From Gemmataceae bacterium (lineage in GTDB: Bacteria > Planctomycetota > Planctomycetia > Gemmatales > Gemmataceae): 64,000 bases of DNA. The position numbers and the translations under genes are program-made. The notes below the pieces were generated by a model. It made no database searches, had not been told where the DNA came from, and saw nothing but the letters and a program-made list of their open reading frames with translations. Positions 52,643-60,083 of the stretch are shown here, piece after piece (position 1 is the stretch's first letter; each line of letters starts with the position of its first letter). The DNA lies in contig LR594584.1 of NCBI GenBank assembly GCA_901538445.1, positions 3,505,586 to 3,569,585 of the forward strand. The letters are read 5' to 3'.

Positions 52643-53317
52643 ATGTCAACGGTGCTTTCGCAAGAGTACGGCAAGATCCACATCCCCGAGGGGCTCACGA
52701 CCCTCGCCGCGTTCCTCGACTGGCTCGACACCACGGACCTGCCGGAGAAGCTGCCGATCCGCTTCCACAAGGGCGAAGTGCGGGTGGACCTCATGGAAGA
52801 GATGTTCTCGCACAACCGGATCAAGTCCGCACTCGGGATCGCCCTCGGGGCGCTGATCGAGAACGGCGATCTGGGGATGTACGTGCCGGACGGGATGCTC
52901 CTGACCAACGAGGAGGCGGAACTCGCGACCGTGCCGGACGCGATGTTCCTCTCGAACGCCTCGCTCAAGTCGGGGCGGGTGCGGTTCTCGGCCGGGAAGA
53001 AGCGGGAGGCCGTCGCCACGCGCGTCGTCGGCACGCCCGACATCGCCGTCGAGATCGTGAGCCCGAGTTCCGAGGACGTCGATTCCGAGTGGCTGATGGC
53101 CGCGTACCACAACGCCGGTGTGCCCGAGTACTGGGTCATCGACGCCCGCGACAAGACCGAGGTCGTGTTCGACATCTACAAGCGGAAGCCGAAGGAGTAC
53201 GCCGCGGCCCCGCGGCGCGGCGGGTGGGTGAAGTCGGCCGTTCTCGACCGCTCGTTCCGCCTCGTGCGGACCGCGGGAACGAGCGGCACCGCCCGGTTCA
53301 CGCTGGAGGTGCGGTGA
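52643..53317 (+). CDS. Uma2-family (PD-(D/E)xK) nuclease-like protein, second copy
   Basis: Encodes 224 residues from the ATG at 52643, preceded by AAGGAGGGAG. Like the first Uma2 it has a helical N-terminal part, TVPDAMFLSNASLKSGRV (Asp), VVGTPDIAVEIVSPSSEDVDSEWLMAAYHNAGVPEYWVID, and an identical kind of end (GGWVKSAVLDRSFRL). The shared order and about 40% visible similarity with 49627-50292 indicate duplication. The last 20 bases overlap the convergent receiver gene. Confidence 0.88.
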   Translation: MSTVLSQEYGKIHIPEGLTTLAAFLDWLDTTDLPEKLPIRFHKGEVRVDLMEEMFSHNRIKSALGIALGALIENGDLGMYVPDGMLLTNEEAELATVPDAMFLSNASLKSGRVRFSAGKKREAVATRVVGTPDIAVEIVSPSSEDVDSEWLMAAYHNAGVPEYWVIDARDKTEVVFDIYKRKPKEYAAAPRRGGWVKSAVLDRSFRLVRTAGTSGTARFTLEVR

Positions 53318-53714
53318 CCGCGCTCGCCCAGCGGGCGCGGCGCAAGAGCGCCCGCAGGCGGGCGACCAGCTCCTGCGCGTCCGGCAGCTTGATGAGGTAG
53401 TCGTCGGCCCCGGCGTCGAGCGCCTCGGCCTTCGTGAACGGGTCGTCGATGCTCGACATCATCACGACCGGCACCGTCGCGGTCGCCGGGTTGTCGCGGA
53501 GCCGGCGGATCACCTCGAGCCCGCCCACGCCCGGCATCACCATGTCCACAATCACCGCCGCGGGCGACGCGGCCTCGACCTCTCCCACGGCCCGGCACGG
53601 GTCCTGGCAGTAGTGCATCGCGAACTCGGGGGCGGCCGCGAGAAGCCGCCGCATTGCCGCGGCCATCAAGGGCTGGTCATCGACGAGCAGGATCGGGATC
53701 GGGGCGGTGGGCAT
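53298..53714 (-). CDS. Single-domain response regulator (receiver)
   Basis: Encodes 138 residues. The receiver motifs are ILLVDDQPLMAAAM (acidic pocket), VIVDMVMPGVGGLEVI with the phosphorylated aspartate, VVMMSSIDD (Ser/Thr position), and DDYLIKLPDAQELVARLRALL with the conserved lysine. No output domain is present. The partner histidine kinase is not nearby. It may act as a phospho-shuttle or bind a target directly. Confidence 0.92.
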   Translation of the reverse strand: MPTAPIPILLVDDQPLMAAAMRRLLAAAPEFAMHYCQDPCRAVGEVEAASPAAVIVDMVMPGVGGLEVIRRLRDNPATATVPVVMMSSIDDPFTKAEALDAGADDYLIKLPDAQELVARLRALLRRARWASAVTAPPA

Positions 53715-53770
53715 GCCTGCCTCGCAACGCGGCGCTGGGTCGGGCTCCCCGCGATCATACAACGGCACAC

Positions 53771-55282
53771 ATGGACTTCTCCACCATCCTCGACGAGTCG
53801 GCCCGGAAGTTCGGCGACCGCACCGCACTGACCGCGGCCGGCGGCTCGCTCTCGTTCGCGAAGTTGGCCGACCGCGTGTCGCGGCTCGCCGGTGGGTTCG
53901 CCGGCCTCGGCCTGTCCCCCGGCGACCGCCTCGCGACCCTGCTCCCGAACGGCTTCGACCTCGTCGCGACGCTGCTCGCGGCCGCACGCGCCGAGTTGAT
54001 CGCGGTGCCGCTCCCGCCGCGGTTCGCGCCGCCGCAGATCGGCTACGCGCTGCGGCACAGCGGTTCGCGAGCGCTGGTCACCACCCCGGCCCTGCTCGGG
54101 AACGTGCCCGACGACGCCCGCGCGTCACTCGACGTGACCGTCGCGACCGGCGACGCTCCCGATACCACCCCGTTTGCCGACATGCTCAGCGGCGCACCCA
54201 CTCCGCCGGTTCGCACCGCGCCGGACCCGATCGGCCTGTTGATGTACACGTCGGGCACGACGAGCCGGCCGAAGGGGGTCGCGCACACGCAGCGCCGCAT
54301 GGCCCGCCGCGTGGACCTGTTCGTCGGCGAGTTGGCACTGACGGCCGCGGACTCGACCGTCGCGGTCGCCGACGCGGGCCGCCCCGCGGTGCTGCTCGGC
54401 CAGGTGCTGCCGATGCTCCGGGTCGGCGGCCGCACGCACCTCCTTCCGCGGCCCGACCCGGCCCTGTTCTGGGCGCAGTACGCGGCCGCCCGCCCGACGT
54501 ACCTCTTCACCCCGCCGGGGGTGGCGTTCGACCTGATCGACCACCCCGGCGCGACCGGGGCCGACCACGCCGCACTTCGCGTCTGGATCACCGGCGGCGA
54601 CAAGGCACCCCCCGCCCTGCACCGCCGCATGGCCGAGGTCGTCGGCCGGCCGCTGCTCGAGATGTGCGGGATGACCGAGACCGGGTTCTACGCGATCAAC
54701 CCGCCGTGCGGCCCGGTCAAGGTCGGCTCGATCGGGCTGGCGATGCGGGGCGTCGCCGTGCGGCTCGTCGCCCCCGACGGCAACGACGTACCCCCCGGCG
54801 AGGTCGGGCACATCGTCGTCCGCACCCCGGACATGATGATCGGGTACTGGAACGACACGCTCCAGACGCACCGCGTACTCCGCGACGGCTGGCTCGACAC
54901 CGGCGACCTCGCTCGGGCCGACGACGACGGCTACCTGTGGTTCGTGTGCCGCGACAAGGACATGATCTCCCGTGGCGGGTCGAAGGTCGCCCCGGCGATG
55001 GTCGAGGAGGTGCTGACCGCACACCCGGCGGTCGCCGCGGCCGCGGTCGTGGGCGTCTCGGACCCGCGGTACGGTCAGGTGCCGTTCGCGTTCTACCGCA
55101 CCCGCCCGGACACCCCCGATCCGGGGCCGGACGCACTGAAGGCGTGGGTCGCGGCCCGGCTCGACGCGCCGTGCGTCCCCGTAGGGTTCGCGGTGCTTGA
55201 CCACTGGCCGGTCACCGACCAGGGGAAACTCGACCGCTCGCGGCTCGTCTGGATAGCCGAGGCCGGCGGGCAGGAAGTGTGA
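53771..55282 (+). CDS. AMP-forming acyl-CoA synthetase (ANL superfamily)
   Basis: Encodes 503 residues. The start MDFSTILDESARKFGDRTALTAAGGSLSF is typical. Adenylation motifs are LLMYTSGTTSRPKGVAHT (about 158-175), MCGMTETGFYAINPP, LDTGDLARADDDGYLWFVCRDKDMISRGGSKVAPAMVEEVL (about 373-415), and near the C-terminus GKLDRSRLVW, the catalytic-lysine region. It activates a carboxylic acid to its CoA ester through an acyl-AMP intermediate. The acid is unknown; the active-site pocket is not diagnostic by eye. It may pair functionally with the acyl-CoA dehydrogenase elsewhere in the window, which is inference only. Confidence 0.93.
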   Translation: MDFSTILDESARKFGDRTALTAAGGSLSFAKLADRVSRLAGGFAGLGLSPGDRLATLLPNGFDLVATLLAAARAELIAVPLPPRFAPPQIGYALRHSGSRALVTTPALLGNVPDDARASLDVTVATGDAPDTTPFADMLSGAPTPPVRTAPDPIGLLMYTSGTTSRPKGVAHTQRRMARRVDLFVGELALTAADSTVAVADAGRPAVLLGQVLPMLRVGGRTHLLPRPDPALFWAQYAAARPTYLFTPPGVAFDLIDHPGATGADHAALRVWITGGDKAPPALHRRMAEVVGRPLLEMCGMTETGFYAINPPCGPVKVGSIGLAMRGVAVRLVAPDGNDVPPGEVGHIVVRTPDMMIGYWNDTLQTHRVLRDGWLDTGDLARADDDGYLWFVCRDKDMISRGGSKVAPAMVEEVLTAHPAVAAAAVVGVSDPRYGQVPFAFYRTRPDTPDPGPDALKAWVAARLDAPCVPVGFAVLDHWPVTDQGKLDRSRLVWIAEAGGQEV

Positions 55283-55349
55283 GGGGTGTAAAGCCGCAAG
55301 TGGCTCAGTTCCGAGGTCTGGTTGTTCAGTTGAATCGTTCGCCTCACGC

Positions 55350-55422
55350 GGGCCGCCACGGAGGGCGGCCCCTACGAACCAAAGGCGAATACTCTGGTAG
55401 GGGCCGCCCTCCGTGGCGGCCC
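55350..55422. repeat. Perfect palindrome with 26-bp arms
   Basis: GGGCCGCCACGGAGGGCGGC continuing CCCTAC (55350-55375) is perfectly matched by 55397-55422, around a 21-base loop. It lies 67 bases after the acyl-CoA synthetase stop. It could act as a hairpin terminator, although no T run follows. Its form matches a dispersed palindromic element rather than a simple terminator. Confidence 0.92.
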
Positions 55423-55485
55423 GCCAGCCACTTGCTGCGTATCCCAAGAGCATTTCCACAGAGCGCGGGCGGGTTGGAGTGCTGT

Positions 55486-55617
55486 TCACGGCCCCAACCG
55501 GAATGAGTGCCACCCCGTTGCCCATTCGAGCCAGATCAAAATGAGAACCCCAATACCGACTTTGCACACCGCCACGAGGAGGACCGTCCCCACCCGGCGA
55601 AGTCGTTCTCGGTTCAT
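55486..55617 (-). CDS. Possible small membrane peptide
   Basis: Encodes 43 residues, MNRERLRRVGTVLLVAVCKVGIGVLILIWLEWATGWHSFRLGP, with a basic start and one hydrophobic segment. No good ribosome binding site precedes it. The frame might be chance, but its composition is like real small membrane peptides. Confidence 0.35.
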   Translation of the reverse strand: MNRERLRRVGTVLLVAVCKVGIGVLILIWLEWATGWHSFRLGP

Positions 55618-55803
55618 GTGAACTCAAGGTGAGGATGTGAGAAAGGTTCGCTGAGATTGTAGGACGCAGAAGCCGTTGTTAGGGGTGAGACCGCTCCAGG
55701 TGCCGTTCTCCCCGCGGAACCGCGCGATGAGAGATTCCGGCGAACTCTCCGAGGACAAGGTGTGTCGTAGCACCGTCAAGACACCCGGGAACCGGAGGGT
55801 CCG

Positions 55804-56286
55804 ATGGAACTCGCAGAAGCGAAGGACCGGGTGAAAGCCATTGAGGGTGTGCTCACCGACTCACCGTTCGTGGTGTTCCATACCTTTGTGTGCCAAGGCC
55901 GCGCTTTGCGCGTCGCCCTGACCGAGCGGTTGCGGAAGTCGGCCCGCAAGGAGGGCGTGTGGCGGTCCCGCGAGATGCTTGCCACCCTGAAGAATGCCGC
56001 TTACGGGTTCAACGATCAGCACGCGCGGAGCGTCGGCGGGCGAGACGGAATTTTCGTCATGGACCGCACGTTCCGGCCTGCCAACGAGATGATGGCCAAG
56101 CTGTTCGGCCGGTTCCTGGACAAGCCGGGCAGCGGAGCAGAGGAACTGGCAACGGCAGTGGGCGTCTCGCTCCCTGAGTTGTTGCCGGTGCGTTTGGTTT
56201 CCCACCACCTACGTCTGCTCGGGGTACTCGCTCGCAAGCATGACGCCGACTGGCTCATTCTCGTTGATTGCGACCGTTCTGAATAG
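55804..56286 (+). CDS. Hypothetical protein
   Basis: Encodes 160 residues, MELAEAKDRVKAIEGVLTDSPFVVFHTFVC... . It is helical, with Leu/Val-rich segments (LLPVRLVSHHLRLLGVLARKHDADWLILVDCD). The ribosome binding site GGAGGG sits directly before the start. Its base composition is lower in G+C than its neighbours (many AA/TT-containing codons), which may hint at recent acquisition. No domain is recognised. Confidence 0.7.
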   Translation: MELAEAKDRVKAIEGVLTDSPFVVFHTFVCQGRALRVALTERLRKSARKEGVWRSREMLATLKNAAYGFNDQHARSVGGRDGIFVMDRTFRPANEMMAKLFGRFLDKPGSGAEELATAVGVSLPELLPVRLVSHHLRLLGVLARKHDADWLILVDCDRSE

Positions 56287-56498
56287 CAACACCAAATCCT
56301 AAAGACATTTGCGTCAACGCTCACCCACCCCTCTGCCTCCTCCGAAACCCGGGTGCCTGTCTCGCCAGAGCGATTGGTATGCCGCCCACGTTCGCGCCAC
56401 ACCAGAATCTGATTCCAGCAATACGGTTTGACTGGACCGGTATAATCCGCGAAACGGCCGCTGCCCCGACCAAGTACCCGCCCTTGCTTGAACCCGTC

Positions 56499-56504
56499 AG
56501 GAGG
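56499..56504 (+). promoter_or_regulatory. Ribosome binding site AGGAGG that sets a GTG start
   Basis: AGGAGG is followed by six bases and then GTG at 56511. It selects this start over the ATG at 56379, whose extra 44 codons encode low-complexity sequence. Confidence 0.75.
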
Positions 56505-56510
56505 CCCATC

Positions 56511-58034
56511 GTGGACGCCCACGCCCTCGGGGAACTCACCGCCCGCCTCCGCGACCGCGTTGCGGTCGTTCGGGCGAAGCGGCACGACAGCGGCAGCCTG
56601 ATGCCCGACGACGCCGACCTCGTCCGCGAACTGGCCGCACTCGCCGCCGAGTGCCCGTCGGACACCGAGCCGCTCGCGTTCTGGGTCGTGCTCGGTTTCC
56701 TGCTCTACGGGAAGCCGAACGCGCCGCTCTGCCCCGCCCGTGTCGCGCACGCCACGACCTACGCGACCCGGTGGCAGCGCCGCGGCGGCGCGATCGTGTT
56801 CCGCGACGGCGGCCTGCTCCAGCTCGTGTTCCTCTACGGCCTCGGCGTGCGGCGGCCGGCGGGCGCGGTGGGCGACGAGTCGCCCGAGCAGGCCGCGGTC
56901 TGGGGCGCGGCCCCCTGGCCGGGCGCGCTGCTCGCGCTGCGGCGGTTCCTCATCGGCCTCGCGGTGTGGCTCGTCACCGGCCTGCGGCGGCTCGGGTTCC
57001 GCAACGTGGACCTGCTCGGCGAGTTCGCCGCGAGCCGCAGCGGCCGCCCCGCCGAGGCCTTCGGCCGGAGCCTCGCGGACCACACCGTCGGCGTGCTGCT
57101 CGGGCACACGCGGTGCCTGTGCGCCGAACTGTTCCGCGACGCGAACCCCGGCAGCCCGGCCGGGTGCGCCGAGCGCCGCCACGAGCACCGGCACCTGCTC
57201 ACCGGCTACCTCGACGGCCACTGGCCCGCCGGCCGCAACTACGCCTCCCAGCCGTTCCCGCTCACCGAACACGTCTTCCGCGCCGCGTGCGGGGGCCAGC
57301 CCACGCGGCCCCGCGCCCTGGAAGAAGGCATCTGGTTTTCGCTCATTCGGGCCACCAGCGCGTCGCTGGTCGTGCTGAAGGTGCTGGTGTGCGAGACGTG
57401 CCGGAACCACCTGGCGCGGTTCGACGAGTGCGGCACCTGCGGGACCGCGTGGCCGCAGAACCGCATCACCGACTGGCTCGCGACCGAGGACGACGAGCGG
57501 TTCCGCCCGGCCGAGGGGAAGGAGTGCCGGCGGTGCGGGCGGCTCGCGCCCCTCGGTCAGGCGACGTGCGCGTGCGGGTCGGCCGGCGTCGGGTTCACCC
57601 GGGTCATCAAGGGAACGGGTCAGGTCGCGTGCGTGGCGTGCGAGAAGCTACTCCCCCGCACCCTGCACGCCTGCCCGCACGCCCCGTGCCTGAACGCCGA
57701 CTACGGTGGGGTGACGAACTTCCACCTGCGGCTCGACGAGGCCAGCGTCGAGACGGTCCCGGTGTGCTCCGGGCCGCACCGCGGCAGCGGGGTGTTCCGC
57801 CGGCCGATCCCGCGGAAGGTCGAGGTCGCCGACGGGTTCGCGGACGCCGCCCCCGAACTGCCCGAGGGCACGCCCGAGACGCGCGCCGACGTGACCCAAA
57901 CCCCGCTGCCGCTCGCCTTGCAGGACGCGCGGCGGCCGGTTGTCGAGCTTGCCGTCGACCCCGTCGAGACTCTGCTCGCCCCTACCGTCGCCCGCACCCG
58001 CACGCACGCCCTCGCCCTCGGGAGGGAGTCATGA
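56511..58034 (+). CDS. Unknown protein with three C-terminal zinc-ribbon-like Cys clusters (gene A of a coupled pair)
   Basis: Encodes 507 residues from GTG 56511. Residues 1-300 are mixed helical, with no clear TM segments except a hydrophobic ALLALRRFLIGLAVWLVTGLRRLG (about 144-167). Three Cys clusters follow: CETCRNHLARFDECGTC (about 295-311), CRRCGRLAPLGQATCACG (about 340-357) and CVACEKLLPRTLHACPHAPC (about 374-394). These have the C-x2-C...C-x2-C form of zinc ribbons or treble-clef fingers. No family is recognised. Its stop overlaps the start of the next gene (ATGA), so both are made together. Its function is unknown. Confidence 0.8.
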   Translation: MDAHALGELTARLRDRVAVVRAKRHDSGSLMPDDADLVRELAALAAECPSDTEPLAFWVVLGFLLYGKPNAPLCPARVAHATTYATRWQRRGGAIVFRDGGLLQLVFLYGLGVRRPAGAVGDESPEQAAVWGAAPWPGALLALRRFLIGLAVWLVTGLRRLGFRNVDLLGEFAASRSGRPAEAFGRSLADHTVGVLLGHTRCLCAELFRDANPGSPAGCAERRHEHRHLLTGYLDGHWPAGRNYASQPFPLTEHVFRAACGGQPTRPRALEEGIWFSLIRATSASLVVLKVLVCETCRNHLARFDECGTCGTAWPQNRITDWLATEDDERFRPAEGKECRRCGRLAPLGQATCACGSAGVGFTRVIKGTGQVACVACEKLLPRTLHACPHAPCLNADYGGVTNFHLRLDEASVETVPVCSGPHRGSGVFRRPIPRKVEVADGFADAAPELPEGTPETRADVTQTPLPLALQDARRPVVELAVDPVETLLAPTVARTRTHALALGRES

Positions 58035-59023
58035 ACCCGGCCGCCACCCACTCTCCGACCGTGGCCGAACGCGCCCGTGCCGCCCTCGACGGCCTCTCCC
58101 TCGTCGCCGGCGAGCCGTTCTACGCGGCGGCCGACGGGGTCGTCGTGACCGGCGCGCCGCTCCCGGCCCATGAAGCCGCCGCGTGCGGGGCCGACCACGA
58201 GGTCACCATCTCGACCGGGTTCCCGCCCGACCCGGCAACTGCCGGCGTCACGATCTGGGTCCAGCGTCGCGGGCCGACCGGCGGCCAGCTCGAACGGGTC
58301 GGCGAGACCGACCGCTTCGGCACCGTCCTGTTCCGGGCCGGCGAGGCGGGGACCGAGTACCGGCTGACCGCGAGCCGCGGGTCCGGCGTCCGGCCGCTCC
58401 CCCCCGAGGCCGCCGCGATTCTGCCGTTCCCGCCGGCCGCGAAGCCCGCGTGCCCGGTGTGCCGCGGGCCAGCGATCGGGTGGGTCGCGAAGGTCGCCGC
58501 ACTGCGGGCCGGGCTCGCGGCGGGGCACCCGGTGTGCCGCGGGCACCTGACCGGCCCCGACAGCGTGATCCTCGCCGCGGCACACGACGGGTGGCAGCGG
58601 ACCGCGCCGGAGGTGTTCGCCGCTTGCACGGATTTGCTCGGCGACCTGCTTGACGAGCACGACCCGGCGCACCGCGGGTTCCTGGCGCTCTTCCCGGCCG
58701 AGGAACAGGCGCTCGCGTTCAACGAGGCCGCCGGCGTCCTGTCCACGGTGATCGCCGTGGGGCACGTCCTCGCCCGGCGGCCGGGCCGCGCCGCCGCCGC
58801 GGGGCACGCCGCCGCCATCCACCTCCAGTCGGTGGTGCGGGCCGGGTGGTCGCCGGCCCGCCCCGCGGCCCCCCGCGACACCGGACCCCCGCACCCGGTC
58901 GAGAGCCTCCTCTCGCGGCTCGCGGCGCGGCTCCGCCGGGGCTGGGCAGACGGGTTCCTGGAGTTCCGCCGCCTCTGCGCCGCGATCACCCGCGACGACG
59001 CGGTCCGCCCCGAGAGCGTGTGA
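58031..59023 (+). CDS. Unknown protein, second gene of the coupled pair
   Basis: Encodes 330 residues, MNPAATHSPTVAERARAALDGLSLVAGEP. A beta-rich N-terminal part (about 20-115) contains VTISTGFPPDPATAGVTIWVQRRGPTGGQLERVGETDRFGTVLFRAG, resembling an Ig-like or Big-type domain. PACPVCRGPAIGWVAKVAALRAGLAAGHPVCRGH (about 139-171) has two CxxC/CRG motifs that may bind a metal. The C-terminal part is helical. It overlaps the preceding gene by four bases. Both genes probably form one functional unit that I do not recognise. Confidence 0.78.
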   Translation: MNPAATHSPTVAERARAALDGLSLVAGEPFYAAADGVVVTGAPLPAHEAAACGADHEVTISTGFPPDPATAGVTIWVQRRGPTGGQLERVGETDRFGTVLFRAGEAGTEYRLTASRGSGVRPLPPEAAAILPFPPAAKPACPVCRGPAIGWVAKVAALRAGLAAGHPVCRGHLTGPDSVILAAAHDGWQRTAPEVFAACTDLLGDLLDEHDPAHRGFLALFPAEEQALAFNEAAGVLSTVIAVGHVLARRPGRAAAAGHAAAIHLQSVVRAGWSPARPAAPRDTGPPHPVESLLSRLAARLRRGWADGFLEFRRLCAAITRDDAVRPESV

Positions 59024-59239
59024 GCCGGCGCGCAACGTGTCCAGATTTCGTGCGTGCGAGGCCCGGCCGGCTGGCACGGGCCGGCCGTCGCAATTCCGCG
59101 TAATCCCTTCCGCGCCCCGCGGGTGCCCGATTAATTGGCACCCCGCGTGCAACCGGTTCAAGCACCCGGCACCACGCTCTCACCACGCACGGTGTGCGTC
59201 CCGGGGTGCCGGTTCCACAATTTCAACAGGACCTCCAAG

Positions 59240-59971
59240 ATGGCCACGACAGTGAACAACGCCCCCGAGCGCCACGACTTCGCGCCGGACCTGCTGGGCG
59301 TCAAGAGCCGGGTGTGCTGGTCCGCCATCATCGGCGGCACGGTGATCGCCCTCGCGACCTACATCGTCCTCACCATGCTGCTCGGGGCGATCGGCATCAC
59401 GCTGACCGACGCCGGGGTGCGGGCCAACGCGGTGGGCGTCGGCGTGCTGATCGCCATGATCGCGACCATGGTCGTCGCGCTGTTCCTCGGCGGCTGGGTC
59501 TCGTCGCAACTGACGGCCGGCGAGAACCGCCAGGAGGCCGTGATCTACGGCCTTCTGACCTGGGCCGCCGTGACCGGCGCGACCCTGATGCTCGTGAGCA
59601 TGGGCGTCCGCGGCGGGTACTTCGCGGTCGTCGGCGGGTCGATGGTCGCTCAGAATAACGAGCGGCTCCCGGCGTGGGAGGAGACCGCCCGGCAGGCGGG
59701 CGTGCCCCAGCAGCAGATCGACTCGGCCAAGGCCGCGATCGACCCGAACCGCGTGCGGGCGGAGTTGAACGACCCGGCCAACCAGGAGCGGGCGATGAAC
59801 GCCGCCGTCGCGTCGTCGTGGGTGGCGCTGGTCGCGACCATGCTGTCGATGGCCGCCTCGGTGACCGGCGCGATGGTGGGCCGCGGGGCCGCGTTCCGGC
59901 TGTTCCCGGCGACCGGCGTGGCGGTCCAGCGCGGCCCGAGCGGCCCGCAGCTCATCATCCCGAACGCCTGA
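59240..59971 (+). CDS. Four-helix integral membrane protein
   Basis: Encodes 243 residues. The four hydrophobic helices lie at about 29-52, 67-91, 106-128 and 194-216. A periplasmic or cytoplasmic loop of about 60 residues (NERLPAWEETARQAGVPQQQIDSAKAAIDPNRVRAEL) separates helices 3 and 4. It resembles membrane proteins of the YqhA/DUF-type in Planctomycetes, but I cannot name one. CAGGACCTCCAAG precedes the ATG. It is followed by two hairpins, the second a strong terminator. Confidence 0.8.
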   Translation: MATTVNNAPERHDFAPDLLGVKSRVCWSAIIGGTVIALATYIVLTMLLGAIGITLTDAGVRANAVGVGVLIAMIATMVVALFLGGWVSSQLTAGENRQEAVIYGLLTWAAVTGATLMLVSMGVRGGYFAVVGGSMVAQNNERLPAWEETARQAGVPQQQIDSAKAAIDPNRVRAELNDPANQERAMNAAVASSWVALVATMLSMAASVTGAMVGRGAAFRLFPATGVAVQRGPSGPQLIIPNA

Positions 59972-59983
59972 CCGACAATCACT

Positions 59984-60017
59984 CCGGGTGCGGGGAACCA
60001 CAGTTCCCCGCACCCGG
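59984..60017 (+). terminator. First hairpin after the membrane-protein gene
   Basis: A perfect 15-bp stem, CCGGGTGCGGGGAAC / GTTCCCCGCACCCGG, with the four-base loop CACA, lies 12 bases after the stop. No T run follows. It may protect the 3' end. Confidence 0.75.
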
Positions 60018-60035
60018 CAAGCGGTCTCATAATCG

Positions 60036-60083
60036 GAGCGGCCCGGCCGGGAGGGAAGCCCCCGGCCGGGCCGCTCGCTTTTT
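60036..60083 (+). terminator. Rho-independent terminator (second hairpin)
   Basis: A perfect 16-bp stem, GAGCGGCCCGGCCGGG / CCCGGCCGGGCCGCTC, with a nine-base loop is followed by GCTTTTTC. It lies between the convergent membrane-protein gene and the TPR-SBP gene, so it could serve both, though its T run fits the + direction. Confidence 0.88.

Larger units (their letters stand above)
55283..55803. other. 521-base intergenic region with a long palindrome
   Basis: The gap contains a perfect 26-bp inverted repeat (55350-55375 / 55397-55422) and one possible small ORF on the minus strand (55486-55617). The rest shows no coding signal. GGAGGG stands 5-6 bases before the next start. Confidence 0.5.
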
